DNA of 64,000 bases, from NCBI GenBank assembly GCA_034440515.1, contig JAWXCF010000049.1:25851-89850 (forward strand), written 5' to 3'. Origin of the DNA: JAWXCF01 sp034440515. Its GTDB lineage: Bacteria > Bacteroidota > Bacteroidia > CAILMK01. Below, piece after piece: positions 1 through 8,532 of the stretch. Made by a program: the position numbers and the translations under genes. The notes below the pieces were generated by a model, which worked only from the letters and a program-made list of their open reading frames with translations, was not told the DNA's origin and ran no database searches. Numbering within the stretch: position 1 is the first letter of the stretch; each line of letters begins with the position of its first letter.

Positions 1-1420
1 ATTTTAATGAAGGTGATGATTTATTTTCTTCGTAAATGCTGGGTAGTTGAGTAAATATGCTAGCAATAGGAATATACAATGTTACTATAGTGCCATTTCC
101 AGCTTCGCTCACAATATTCATTCTACCTTTATGCTGTTGCATTATTCTGGCAACTAATGGTAATCCCAAACCGTGACCTTTTACGTGCCTAGCATTATTC
201 GCACGGTAAAATGGTTCTAATATTTTCTTAATTTCTTCCTTTTCTATGCCAATTCCCCTATCAATAAAATCTATAACTACATAATTTTTTTCTCCCTTTA
301 ATGTGACATCTACGTTCTGATCTATACTAAACTTACAAGCATTAGACATAATGTTTATAAATGCTGTCTTAAGCAATTGCTCGTTACCCATTACTATTAT
401 TTCTTCCTCATTTTCTGGTAGGTCATCGTAATTAATGCCCACATCGTGACCTGGTCTAGATTTCCCTAAGTCAACTCTTGCTTGCCACAATACTTCGTCT
501 ATTCTTAGGGGGGCAAACCTAATTCCGTTTGTATCTAAACTGGCTAAAAGTAAATCTAAAATATTGTTAGCCAACTCTGTTAGCCAATTAATATCTTCTT
601 TTATAGAATTTAAAGTCTTTTGATAATCATCTAAAGTTCTTGGCTTGAGTAGAGCAACTTCAATTTGTCCATTTATAGCAGTGAGGGGTGTTCTAAGTTC
701 GTGGGCCGCATTTGCTACAAAACCTCTTTGTAACTCAAAGCTATCTTGCAGGCGAGACAACATTTCGTTAAATACCTTAGTTAGCTTACCCAGTTCATCA
801 TTATTTTGATTATTTTCAAGCCTTATACCGAGGTTATTGCCCGTAATTGTGGTAATCTTATCTATTACTTTGGTTAATGGGCTCAATGCCTTTTTTATTA
901 GAATCCAAGAAACAGTAGTGCTAATAATCAGCATAAATGAAAAAACACCTACTAATATTAATATTAGATCAGTTAGCGCTTTTTCACCCAGTTTGCTTTT
1001 GGCCGAAATATTTACAGTATAACTTTTACCCTCTATTTCAATTGACTTAGAAAGGCTTTGACGTGTAAGACTAGCAGTTGTATCAATTTTACTTCGCTTT
1101 ACTTTACTAAGTGCAGGGTGAGAAAATTCATCATTGTTAAAAACAATTTTTCCACTAGCATCTGCAACTTTAATTATTTCGTGATTAAGTCCTTCTGTAA
1201 CTAATTTATAGCCAATAAATGCTGCTGAAAAGTTGCCTTTTTCAGCTTTGCTTTGATTTACAAATAAATCTAATGATTCTGTTAGGTGATAGCTACAATC
1301 TTTGTTTATCGTATCATAAAACAGGTAAAAAATTAAAATTGATGCCAACACCAGTATTATGGTTGACATAATGCCATAAAATAGCTGTAACCGTGCCCGA
1401 AAGGAAAAATTCAAGTTCAA
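1..1420 (-). CDS. sensor histidine kinase, 3' end beyond window
   Basis: Inner-membrane sensor kinase that should phosphorylate the response regulator encoded just upstream. 473 codons are visible and the gene leaves the window at base 1. Reading the minus strand I see a first membrane segment (about residues 15-35), a periplasmic region of about 110 residues, a second membrane segment (about 148-172), a HAMP-like linker, the phospho-acceptor H-box AAHELRTPLTA with His near residue 240, and then the ATPase boxes NIMSNACKFS, DRGIGIEKEE and GHGLGLPL. The chosen start is a TTG at 1420 whose last bases overlap the regulator's TGA, so the two genes are translationally coupled. A TTG at 1414 is equally possible, while the in-frame ATG at 1369 would cut into the first membrane segment. 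The signal sensed cannot be told from sequence. Confidence 0.93.
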   Translation of the reverse strand, partial: MNLNFSFRARLQLFYGIMSTIILVLASILIFYLFYDTINKDCSYHLTESLDLFVNQSKAEKGNFSAAFIGYKLVTEGLNHEIIKVADASGKIVFNNDEFSHPALSKVKRSKIDTTASLTRQSLSKSIEIEGKSYTVNISAKSKLGEKALTDLILILVGVFSFMLIISTTVSWILIKKALSPLTKVIDKITTITGNNLGIRLENNQNNDELGKLTKVFNEMLSRLQDSFELQRGFVANAAHELRTPLTAINGQIEVALLKPRTLDDYQKTLNSIKEDINWLTELANNILDLLLASLDTNGIRFAPLRIDEVLWQARVDLGKSRPGHDVGINYDDLPENEEEIIVMGNEQLLKTAFINIMSNACKFSIDQNVDVTLKGEKNYVVIDFIDRGIGIEKEEIKKILEPFYRANNARHVKGHGLGLPLVARIMQQHKGRMNIVSEAGNGTIVTLYIPIASIFTQLPSIYEENKSSPSLK

Positions 1421-2112
1421 TCTTTTCCTCCTACTTTAAGTATGTAGCCCATACCTATTTGAGTGTGAATTAGCTTAGGCGTAAAATCTTTGTCAATTTT
1501 CTTTCTTAAGAAGTTCACATATACGTCAATAACGTTTGTCCCTCTCTCAAAGTTAATTCCCCAAATTTCTTCAGATATGTCATTTCTGCTAATTACCTTA
1601 TTCTTATTTTTAATCATAAATACAAGTAATTGAAACTCCTTATTGGTAAGAGATATAGTAGATTCCCCTCTTTTTACAATTTTGCTGTCTTCATTCACTA
1701 CAAGATCTGCAATTCTGTGAATTTTATCTGATGAAGGTATGAATTTACTTCTTCTTTCAAATCTTCTAATCCTTGCCATCAATTCTCTAAATTCAAATGG
1801 CTTTACCAAATAGTCATCTGCCCCGCTGTCTAGACCAACCTCCTTATCCTCTGTAGTTCCCATTGCTGTCAACATAATAACGGTAACTTCCAGATCCTTA
1901 GTTCTTACGAATTTGCAAAGCTCCACACCATTTATTTGAGGAAGATTAACATCTAATAAAATTAAATCATATTGATTTGCTAAAAACAAACGTTGTCCGA
2001 TATACCCATCAAATGCTACATCTACTTGATATCCATTGTCTTCTAAGCCTGACTTCAAGAAACTGGCCACCTTTTGTTCATCTTCTACTACTAGGACTCT
2101 TTTACTGCTCAT
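1417..2112 (-). CDS. OmpR-family response regulator
   Basis: DNA-binding response regulator, 231 residues, the usual length for the OmpR/PhoB class. The N-terminal receiver domain has the acidic pair E10-D11, the phospho-acceptor D54 in LLDVNLP, T83 and K105 in the LVKPF motif. The C-terminal winged helix (about residues 135-228) contains the typical TNKEFQLLVFM and NVIDVYVNFLRKKID stretches. It precedes the histidine kinase and overlaps its start, so the pair is a two-component system. The target genes are unknown; no nearby metal efflux or porin gene gives a hint. Confidence 0.95.
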   Translation of the reverse strand: MSSKRVLVVEDEQKVASFLKSGLEDNGYQVDVAFDGYIGQRLFLANQYDLILLDVNLPQINGVELCKFVRTKDLEVTVIMLTAMGTTEDKEVGLDSGADDYLVKPFEFRELMARIRRFERRSKFIPSSDKIHRIADLVVNEDSKIVKRGESTISLTNKEFQLLVFMIKNKNKVISRNDISEEIWGINFERGTNVIDVYVNFLRKKIDKDFTPKLIHTQIGMGYILKVGGKD

Positions 2113-2136
2113 CGGTTGTCAACTTTTTAATATTTA

Positions 2137-2144
2137 CAAATATG
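2137..2144 (-). promoter_or_regulatory. probable -7 element of the two-component operon
   Basis: On the minus strand the octamer CATATTTG matches the Bacteroidota -7 consensus TAnnTTTG at all fixed positions but the first. It lies 24 bases before the regulator's ATG, which predicts a leader of roughly 15-20 bases. No clear -33 element is visible. Confidence 0.4.
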
Positions 2145-2220
2145 CTAATATCTCTGACAAATTGACATTTGAATTAATAATTATTAAACACATAAAGCAA
2201 ACATAACCTCTTCTATTACG

Positions 2221-2228
2221 GATATTTG
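2221..2228 (+). promoter_or_regulatory. probable -7 element of sixA
   Basis: GATATTTG, one mismatch from TAnnTTTG, 20 bases before the sixA ATG. Spacing fits the other promoters in this window. The mismatch keeps this tentative. Confidence 0.35.
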
Positions 2229-2248
2229 CAATCTATCTGAACTGTTAA

Positions 2249-2758
2249 ATGAAACATTTATTTTTGATTCGCCACGCTAAGGCTAGTAAAGATTATTTAG
2301 AACTGACTGATTTTGAAAGACCACTTACAGTTAAGGGACGACAAGATGCTGAAATGATGGGTAAATTCTTAAAATCTATACCAATTTATCCAGACTTAAT
2401 AGTTAGTAGTACAGCCAATAGAGCTATAACCACTGCCAGAATTTTTGCCAGAGAATTAGCCTATCCTTTGTTAAACATAAGAATAAAAGAAAAAATATAC
2501 GAGGCTTGGGTAGATGATTTGATAAATATCTTACAAGAAATTGAGCCTGTTTACAATACAGTGCTAATGGTAGGTCATAATCCTGGTTTTCAAATGCTTG
2601 CAGAAAGCTTTGGAGAATTTGAAGCAGGTCACTTAAATACTTCAGGCATAATTCAATTATCTTGTATGATAGAAAACTGGAGCGAAATAAATGAAATTAA
2701 TACCAACATAGTCAACTACTTTTCACCCAAAACAATAAAACCAACCATAAATGAATAA
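2249..2758 (+). CDS. sixA: SixA-type phosphohistidine phosphatase
   Basis: Histidine-phosphatase superfamily protein of 169 residues, the compact size of SixA. The catalytic RHAKA motif is at residues 8-12 and the second active-site histidine lies in MVGHNPG near residue 110. SixA proteins remove phosphate from phosphohistidine on phosphorelay or phosphotransferase proteins. The true substrate here is not shown, although a two-component pair is the divergent neighbour. Its last 8 bases overlap the start of the M61 peptidase gene, so the two are probably co-transcribed and translationally coupled. Confidence 0.88.
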   Translation: MKHLFLIRHAKASKDYLELTDFERPLTVKGRQDAEMMGKFLKSIPIYPDLIVSSTANRAITTARIFARELAYPLLNIRIKEKIYEAWVDDLINILQEIEPVYNTVLMVGHNPGFQMLAESFGEFEAGHLNTSGIIQLSCMIENWSEINEINTNIVNYFSPKTIKPTINE

Positions 2759-4466
2759 GTACACCATTTCTGATAATGGCGAAGCCAATATGATAGACGT
2801 GACTGCTTTAATTGATGTATCAAATTCGAATACGTTTAGGCTAGCAGCTTGGAGACCAGGCAGATATGAGTTATCAAATTTTGGACAAAATATTCATAAC
2901 CTTGAAGTATTTGATAGTCTAGGTTTACAAATAAAATGCTCAAAAATTGACAGAGAGGCTTGGCAGTTTAAAAATGAAAACTTAAAAGTAATACAGGTCA
3001 ACTTTAAGTATTGGTGTCCTTTGTTGAATGCTGGTAGCTGCTACCCTAGTTCAGATTTTCTATATATTAATCCAATTAATTTGTGCCTATATACTGAAAG
3101 TAAACAAGATGAAGGAATAGAAATAGAATTAATAAATAGAAATGGAGATGTTAAAACTTGGAATTTCACAGGTATTGACAGGTTATTTGATTCACCACTA
3201 GTTTTAGGACAACCAAATTTGACCTACAGCTATACCATTAACAATCAAAATTTCTACATTGATTTTTTTGCATATTCTGAAAGTTTAGCAGAAATTGAGA
3301 AAAGATTTGACTCTAATGGTGAATATGATTATATAGATAAGTTCAATAAGTTCACTCAAACTTGTTTCGATATGTTTGGTAGTTTTCCTTTTCCTTCAGA
3401 CTATCATTTTACAATATTTATTAGAAATGAGTTCATTCACCACGGAGTAGAGCACCTAGATAGTACAGTTATAGTATTAGGCTCTTACATCTTGGACGAT
3501 TTTAGATACTTGGATTATGAATTACTGTCAATCTCTTGCCACGAGTTATTTCACAGTTGGAATGTAAAAACCATTCGCCCAACAGAAATGATGCCTTATA
3601 ATTATGCTCAAGAATGTTACAGCCAATTGCACTACATAACAGAAGGCATTACCACTTATTATGGAGACTATTTACTGCTAAGTTCTGGCTGTATCGATGA
3701 CAAAACTTATCTAACAAGGCTAAATGATGTAATAGCTAAATTTATGACAAATGATGCAATAGCTTTTCATTCCTTAGCCAATGCAAGTATTGATTCTTGG
3801 CTAGATGGCTATAAACCAAATGCTCCAACTAGGCGAATTAGCTTTTATAATGAAGGATCACTTTGGGCATTAGTTTTAGATTTAAAAATTCGAATTGAGA
3901 GCAGAGAATTGTACAAACTTGCCGACTTAATGCGGCTCCTTTATCAATCTGAACAAGTAATTACAAAGGGTTATAACGAACAACTTATAAGGACTTTGTT
4001 AAATGAAATGGTACCTTCAGACTGGGATAACTTTTTCCAGCTAACAATACATAGTCCAGCAAAATATATTGACCAATTATTGTTAGAATATTTCGAAAGT
4101 GAATCTTACAGCTATGCAATACTTCGTCATAATTCTATTTTTGAAGATATATATATTGCAGGCGCATCTTGTACAGTGGATAGAATAGGTAGAAGAAGAA
4201 TTAATCAACTTAGGGCCAATTCAGTTTTGACTTCTCAAGGTGCAAAAGTAGGAGACTATATAATTCTACTAAATGAGGACAATCCATTGGAATTAACCCA
4301 AAACTCTAATTTTAATTCCAAAAAATTAGAATTAGTATTGGTTAATAAATTAGAGGAACACCGAAAAGTTTCAATTATTGTTCCTGAATTGGACGATTTT
4401 ATTTCTAGACCAAAAGTATTTCCTCATCATAAAGTAGTTACTAACTGGTTAAAATCTTCTCATTAA
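2751..4466 (+). CDS. M61 family metallopeptidase (glycyl aminopeptidase-like)
   Basis: Zinc peptidase of 571 residues. An N-terminal beta domain (about 1-170) is followed by a thermolysin-like catalytic domain with HELFH at 264-268 and the third-ligand helix ITEGITTYYGDY about 35 residues later. The last 100 or so residues look like the PDZ domain normal for M61. No signal peptide is seen, so it is probably cytoplasmic. Family members release N-terminal glycine or alanine from peptides, but the specificity here is inference. The gene overlaps sixA by 8 bases upstream, and its stop overlaps the purM stop by 3 bases in the shared TTAA, an end-to-end arrangement without room for a terminator. 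Confidence 0.9.
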   Translation: MNKYTISDNGEANMIDVTALIDVSNSNTFRLAAWRPGRYELSNFGQNIHNLEVFDSLGLQIKCSKIDREAWQFKNENLKVIQVNFKYWCPLLNAGSCYPSSDFLYINPINLCLYTESKQDEGIEIELINRNGDVKTWNFTGIDRLFDSPLVLGQPNLTYSYTINNQNFYIDFFAYSESLAEIEKRFDSNGEYDYIDKFNKFTQTCFDMFGSFPFPSDYHFTIFIRNEFIHHGVEHLDSTVIVLGSYILDDFRYLDYELLSISCHELFHSWNVKTIRPTEMMPYNYAQECYSQLHYITEGITTYYGDYLLLSSGCIDDKTYLTRLNDVIAKFMTNDAIAFHSLANASIDSWLDGYKPNAPTRRISFYNEGSLWALVLDLKIRIESRELYKLADLMRLLYQSEQVITKGYNEQLIRTLLNEMVPSDWDNFFQLTIHSPAKYIDQLLLEYFESESYSYAILRHNSIFEDIYIAGASCTVDRIGRRRINQLRANSVLTSQGAKVGDYIILLNEDNPLELTQNSNFNSKKLELVLVNKLEEHRKVSIIVPELDDFISRPKVFPHHKVVTNWLKSSH

Positions 4467-5626
4467 GAACTATGATATAGTAATTTATCATTTACAGCGT
4501 GAACCTCTACACTTGATGCATTCTTATTGCTATGCTCCTCTACATAACCAATTATTTTAGCATTAATATCGAAAGATTTTATGATGTTAATTATTGAATC
4601 TGCCTCCTCCTTATTCGTATATATTTCAAGGCGTTGACCCATATTAAATATTTTAAACATTTCTTGATACGCAGTATTATTCTCTGATTGAATCATATTA
4701 AAAACAGGAGGAATTTCTAATAAGTCGTTTTTAACGATGTTTACGCCCTTAGCAAAGTGCAAAACTTTGGTTTGCCCTCCACCTGTGTTGTGAATAATAC
4801 CGTTAATAGCAGCTCGCTTTTCTTGAAAAAGCATCTTTAATACAGGTAAATATGTTCGAGTTGGTGATAATAAAAGTTTCGCAACTAATTGTCCTTCATA
4901 AATATCAGATAATGACTTGCTGCCACTATACACATACTCTGAGTCTGTTTCAGGTGCATAACTTTCAGTATGGCGTCTATACTTAGCTGATAAAACCTCG
5001 TGTCTGGCAAAAGTTAATCCATTACTACCTATACCACTATTATACTCTGATTCATAGCTTGCTTGACCGTAACTCTCTACACCTATTACTACTTGTCCAG
5101 GTTGTATATTTATTAATTGAATATCACTTTTAGGTAACCTAGCAAATGCAGTAAAGCCAACATCGAGTGTTCTAACTATATCGCCTACATCTGCAGTCTC
5201 ACCACCAGCTAAATGAATCTTAATGCCATTAGCTAACATTAAATCTGCAAACTGAGTGGCACCTTGAATTAGTGCTGCCACTACATTACCTGGAATTAGC
5301 GCCTTATTTCTCCCAATTGTATTGCTAAGCATAATGTTATCTGTCACACCGCTACAGGCCATATCATCAGTATTCATTACAATGGCATCTTGTGTTATCC
5401 CCTGCCACACAGTTATATCTCCTGTTTCCTTCCAATAAAGGTATGCTAGGGCTGTCTTACTACCAGCAGTATCAGCGTGAAGCATACAAGCGTAATCATC
5501 GTCTTGAGTGAAGAAGTCAGGTAAAATTTTACAAAATGAATTGTTATACAGACCTTTACTTAAATCGGCAATAGCTGAGTGTACATCCTCTTTATTGGCA
5601 GATACGCCTCTTTTCTCGTAAGACAT
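4463..5626 (-). CDS. purM: phosphoribosylaminoimidazole synthetase (AIR synthase), PurM family
   Basis: AIR synthase-related protein of 387 residues, for the fifth step of de novo purine synthesis: ATP-dependent ring closure of formylglycinamidine ribonucleotide. The start MSYEKRGVSANKED is the N-terminus typical of Bacteroidota PurM. DYACMLHADTAGSKT, NTDDMACSG and AGGETADV are the expected nucleotide-binding segments. The reading frame is open to a TTG at 5668, but the perfect -7 element at 5654-5661 lies inside that extension, so translation must begin at the ATG at 5626. The desaturase gene ends 80 bases upstream, and a terminator-like hairpin separates the two transcripts. Confidence 0.92.
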   Translation of the reverse strand: MSYEKRGVSANKEDVHSAIADLSKGLYNNSFCKILPDFFTQDDDYACMLHADTAGSKTALAYLYWKETGDITVWQGITQDAIVMNTDDMACSGVTDNIMLSNTIGRNKALIPGNVVAALIQGATQFADLMLANGIKIHLAGGETADVGDIVRTLDVGFTAFARLPKSDIQLINIQPGQVVIGVESYGQASYESEYNSGIGSNGLTFARHEVLSAKYRRHTESYAPETDSEYVYSGSKSLSDIYEGQLVAKLLLSPTRTYLPVLKMLFQEKRAAINGIIHNTGGGQTKVLHFAKGVNIVKNDLLEIPPVFNMIQSENNTAYQEMFKIFNMGQRLEIYTNKEEADSIINIIKSFDINAKIIGYVEEHSNKNASSVEVHAVNDKLLYHSS

Positions 5627-5653
5627 TTTGTAATCAGAAAGGGTATAAAACTG

Positions 5654-5661
5654 CAAAGGTA
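5654..5661 (-). promoter_or_regulatory. purM promoter, -7 element TACCTTTG
   Basis: Perfect TAnnTTTG on the minus strand, 27 bases before the purM ATG. It fixes the start codon of purM. Its first four bases are also the end of the 3' arm of the hairpin at 5658-5683. Confidence 0.7.
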
Positions 5662-5683
5662 CCAACAAATAACTGTTGATACC
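5658..5683 (-). terminator. hairpin ending the desaturase operon, overlapping the purM promoter
   Basis: Read on the minus strand, GGTATCAACA and TGTTGGTACC form a 10-bp stem (one G-U pair) around the loop GTTATT. TTTGCAGTTTT follows, a weak U-rich tail. It lies 24 bases after the desaturase stop. The TACC of the 3' arm belongs to the purM -7 element. Confidence 0.5.
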
Positions 5684-5706
5684 TTTAATTAAGTGTTGTA
5701 ATTAAA

Positions 5707-6816
5707 TTAGGAGCTAAGCTTTAATTCAAAGTCTCCAGCTGGTTCCTTACCCAAAGTAACTAAAACTTTTACGTGAGATGCAACTGCTTGAGAAAAAGTT
5801 TTATGAAAATAATATGGGACATTATAGTTTTTAGCTACACTTTCTACAATGCCACTAATAGCAGGATAATGTATGCTACATATGTTAGGGAATAGGTGAT
5901 GCTCCACTTGATAATTAAGACCACCTACATACCAAGTTAATAATTTACTTTTCATACCAAAATTAGCTGTAGTCCTTAATTGGTGTACTGCCCAAGCATT
6001 CTCCATAGTTCCTTCATATTCTGGTGTAAAATGTTCTGTCTCCTCTACTACGTGAGCTAGTTGAAATATGATACCCAGTGTAAAACCTGCCACCATATGC
6101 ATTAGCATAAAACCGATTAAAAACTGCCACCAAGCTATAGGTAATAACAATAATGGAATCACAATGGTATAAGCATAATAGATTAGTTTAAATATAATAG
6201 TTTCCCAGACATCTTTAGAATCGTGCTTTTTTTCGAATGGACCAATATTAGGTTGTAAAAGTTTTTTATAGTCTTTTACAAATACCCAAAAGAAAGTAGC
6301 CAAACTATAGACTAACGGAAAATACAGGTGCTGAAATCTATGAATTTTCATTCTAGGTTGATTAGGACTTAAACGCATATAAGTTGTTACGTCTAGGTCT
6401 TCATCCATCGTGTGAATATTAGTGTATGTATGGTGAACTATGTTGTGAGAAATACTCCATACATAACTACTCCCACCTATTAGATTCATACTGAAGCCCA
6501 ATATCTTATTTACTGTTTTGTTAGACGAATAACTACCGTGAATTGCATCGTGTGCTATGCTAAATCCGATTCCAGCCTTAGCCAAACCCATAATTACTGC
6601 AAAACCCAATAAATACCAAACGCTTAGTCCAGTAAGTAATATCAGTAAATAAGCACCAAAATAAATGCCCAATAATGATATTGTTTTTATAATCATCTGT
6701 GCGTTTGCAGTCTTTTTCAAGTTGTTATCCTCAAAATATGCATTCACTTGCGCCTTCAATTCTCTTACGAATTCCTTTGCTGGCGGGTTATTGAACTTTA
6801 CATTTTTTACGATCAT
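5707..6816 (-). CDS. membrane fatty acid desaturase, front-end (delta-6-like) type
   Basis: Membrane di-iron desaturase of 369 residues that introduces a double bond into acyl chains of lipids or acyl-CoA. The three histidine boxes are HDAIHG (near residue 93), HNIVHHTYTN (near 127) and QVEHHLFPN (near 305). The Q instead of H at the start of the third box is the mark of front-end (delta-5/delta-6) desaturases. Hydrophobic segments lie between the boxes. No cytochrome b5 domain is fused, so a separate electron donor is needed. It starts 12 bases after the MazG-like gene and seems to be the last gene of the dtd-mazG-desaturase operon. Exact regiospecificity cannot be read. Confidence 0.9.
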   Translation of the reverse strand: MIVKNVKFNNPPAKEFVRELKAQVNAYFEDNNLKKTANAQMIIKTISLLGIYFGAYLLILLTGLSVWYLLGFAVIMGLAKAGIGFSIAHDAIHGSYSSNKTVNKILGFSMNLIGGSSYVWSISHNIVHHTYTNIHTMDEDLDVTTYMRLSPNQPRMKIHRFQHLYFPLVYSLATFFWVFVKDYKKLLQPNIGPFEKKHDSKDVWETIIFKLIYYAYTIVIPLLLLPIAWWQFLIGFMLMHMVAGFTLGIIFQLAHVVEETEHFTPEYEGTMENAWAVHQLRTTANFGMKSKLLTWYVGGLNYQVEHHLFPNICSIHYPAISGIVESVAKNYNVPYYFHKTFSQAVASHVKVLVTLGKEPAGDFELKLSS

Positions 6817-6828
6817 TCTAATGTATGA

Positions 6829-7155
6829 TTATTTTAATTTTACGTTATTTATATGGCGACTTATGTCTCTAGTTGATTTCTTTGTCATATTCTTATCAAA
6901 TGCCTCAGTCAAGTTTATACCAGTCTGATTAGCTATGCAAATTAGTACCCAAAGTATATCGGCTAATTCGTCAGCAAATTTACTATCATCTTCTCCCTCT
7001 TTGAAACTTTGCTCACCATATTTTCTTGACATTATGCGTGCTAGCTCGCCAACTTCCTCTACTAATATAGTCATATTAGTTAATTCGTTGAAGTATCTGA
7101 CACCAACTGTCTTGATATATCCATCAACTTTTAGTTGAGCTTCTTCTAAAGTCAT
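6829..7155 (-). CDS. MazG-like nucleotide pyrophosphohydrolase
   Basis: Small all-alpha NTP pyrophosphohydrolase, 108 residues, one MazG domain. The metal-binding signature is EEVGELA (near residue 33) together with DELADILW (near 68), the EExxE plus ExxD pattern of this superfamily. Such proteins hydrolyse (d)NTPs to monophosphates and are seen as house-cleaning enzymes; the preferred nucleotide is unknown. Its ATG shares one base with the dtd stop codon, which implies translational coupling. Confidence 0.88.
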   Translation of the reverse strand: MTLEEAQLKVDGYIKTVGVRYFNELTNMTILVEEVGELARIMSRKYGEQSFKEGEDDSKFADELADILWVLICIANQTGINLTEAFDKNMTKKSTRDISRHINNVKLK

Positions 7156-7610
7156 TATAATTCTATTCTTTTGCTATCTAATATTATGGTCATTGGACCA
7201 TTATTAATACTATGTACGTTCATATCAGTACCAAACATACCACACTTAACATTGTTTTTACATAAAGTATTCAATTCCTGAATGAAACTATGATATAAGG
7301 GTAGGCAAATTTCAGGTTTAGCTGCTTTTGTAAAACTAGGTCTATTTCCTTTTGCTAGGCTTGCATAAAGACTAAATTGACTCACTATCATAAGTTCTGC
7401 ATCTGCGTCATTTAGGTTAATATCAGGTTTCCCATTTTCCCCATTAAATATCCTCATTTGAGTTATTTTCTTTGACATCCAAATCACGTCTTCTTGCTCA
7501 TCATCATCTATCCAACAAGAGTAAACTAATAAACCAGTTTCGATTTTACTAAATAATTTATCTTCATTTGTCACGCTAGCTTCAATTACTCTTTGTACTA
7601 TTGCTCTCAT
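7155..7610 (-). CDS. dtd: D-aminoacyl-tRNA deacylase
   Basis: Removes D-amino acids and glycine wrongly attached to tRNA. 151 residues, the normal length. It starts with the family signature MRAIVQRVIEASV, carries SQFSLYA (near residue 79) that forms the catalytic pocket, and near the end has NNGPMTIILDS, matching the Gly-cisPro motif region. The first gene of a three-gene operon. Only 11 bases separate its ATG from the ATG of the divergent gene at 7622, so its promoter must lie inside that neighbour; I find no perfect -7 match there (TATATTTA is the nearest). Confidence 0.94.
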   Translation of the reverse strand: MRAIVQRVIEASVTNEDKLFSKIETGLLVYSCWIDDDEQEDVIWMSKKITQMRIFNGENGKPDINLNDADAELMIVSQFSLYASLAKGNRPSFTKAAKPEICLPLYHSFIQELNTLCKNNVKCGMFGTDMNVHSINNGPMTIILDSKRIEL

Positions 7611-7621
7611 AGATAACCGAT

Positions 7622-8515
7622 ATGTTTAAAAACTTAATACTCATTATTGTTCTAAATATACTGACACAAACATCAGTATTTGCACAAGTTCTAACTACAA
7701 AAATGGAGCTTTACTCAGTGAAAATTAAATTTGTTAAGTCAAAATTGACAATTAACGAATATAAGAAAATAGATAACGTCGAGCCAACAGCTACTTACGT
7801 AAATCAACCTTGGTTTGATGCAGATAATAAAAAACTTTATTATAGTGCAAGTTCAGGTAAACGCATTGACATTCACGTATATGATATTAATAATTCTATA
7901 ATTACTCCATTTATTGTATCAGAATTTGACAAGTTTAGCCCAATGAAAAGACCAGATGGGAAATACTTAAGCTGTGTGGTAGTAGAATCAGATTCTGCCC
8001 AACGAATTTGGCTCTACGACAATAATGGAAAATTTGTAAAGAAACTAAGCGAGAGACACGATTCCATTGGCTATTACGTATGGTTAACTAATGGTATTAT
8101 GGGAACTGTGAATGTCCCAGTTCCACTTTCAGCTCATTGGCTGTACATACCTACAGATTCTATGTTCAAAAAATGCTCATACTCAGGTAGAAACCTTCAA
8201 AGAAGGCCAGTAAAAACCCCTACCCTTACGTTTATAGACAGAACACATAAGTCCGATGATAGTGACGTAATATTTATAACTGACATAAAAGGACATTTAG
8301 AAAAAATAATACGGGTTGTACCTGGTGCTGAAGATTATGTATGGTATGATGCTAATACTTTAATAATGACAGCCAACAATAAACTATGGGGTTATAATTT
8401 AAAAAATCCTAAGCTAGGTTGGTACCTAATTTGGGATATAGTTATTACCAATGGTACAGTTTATCGTTTTGCTATAAGCCCTGATAAAAAGCATATTGCA
8501 TTAGTATCTCACTAA
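7622..8515 (+). CDS. secreted beta-propeller-like protein of unknown function
   Basis: 297 residues with a clear signal peptide (hydrophobic stretch ending at VFAQ, about residue 22). The mature part has short repeating blocks of the TolB/PD40 kind, such as NQPWFDADNKKLYYSAS and SPMKRPDGKYLSCVV and, at the end, FAISPDKKHIALVS. This suggests a small beta-propeller in the periplasm or on the surface. No catalytic motif is visible. It reads away from dtd with an 11-base gap and runs toward the WG-repeat gene, whose end is 17 bases downstream. I do not recognise a specific family. Confidence 0.7.
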   Translation: MFKNLILIIVLNILTQTSVFAQVLTTKMELYSVKIKFVKSKLTINEYKKIDNVEPTATYVNQPWFDADNKKLYYSASSGKRIDIHVYDINNSIITPFIVSEFDKFSPMKRPDGKYLSCVVVESDSAQRIWLYDNNGKFVKKLSERHDSIGYYVWLTNGIMGTVNVPVPLSAHWLYIPTDSMFKKCSYSGRNLQRRPVKTPTLTFIDRTHKSDDSDVIFITDIKGHLEKIIRVVPGAEDYVWYDANTLIMTANNKLWGYNLKNPKLGWYLIWDIVITNGTVYRFAISPDKKHIALVSH

Positions 8516-8532
8516 TCTTTGTTTTCAATTTT

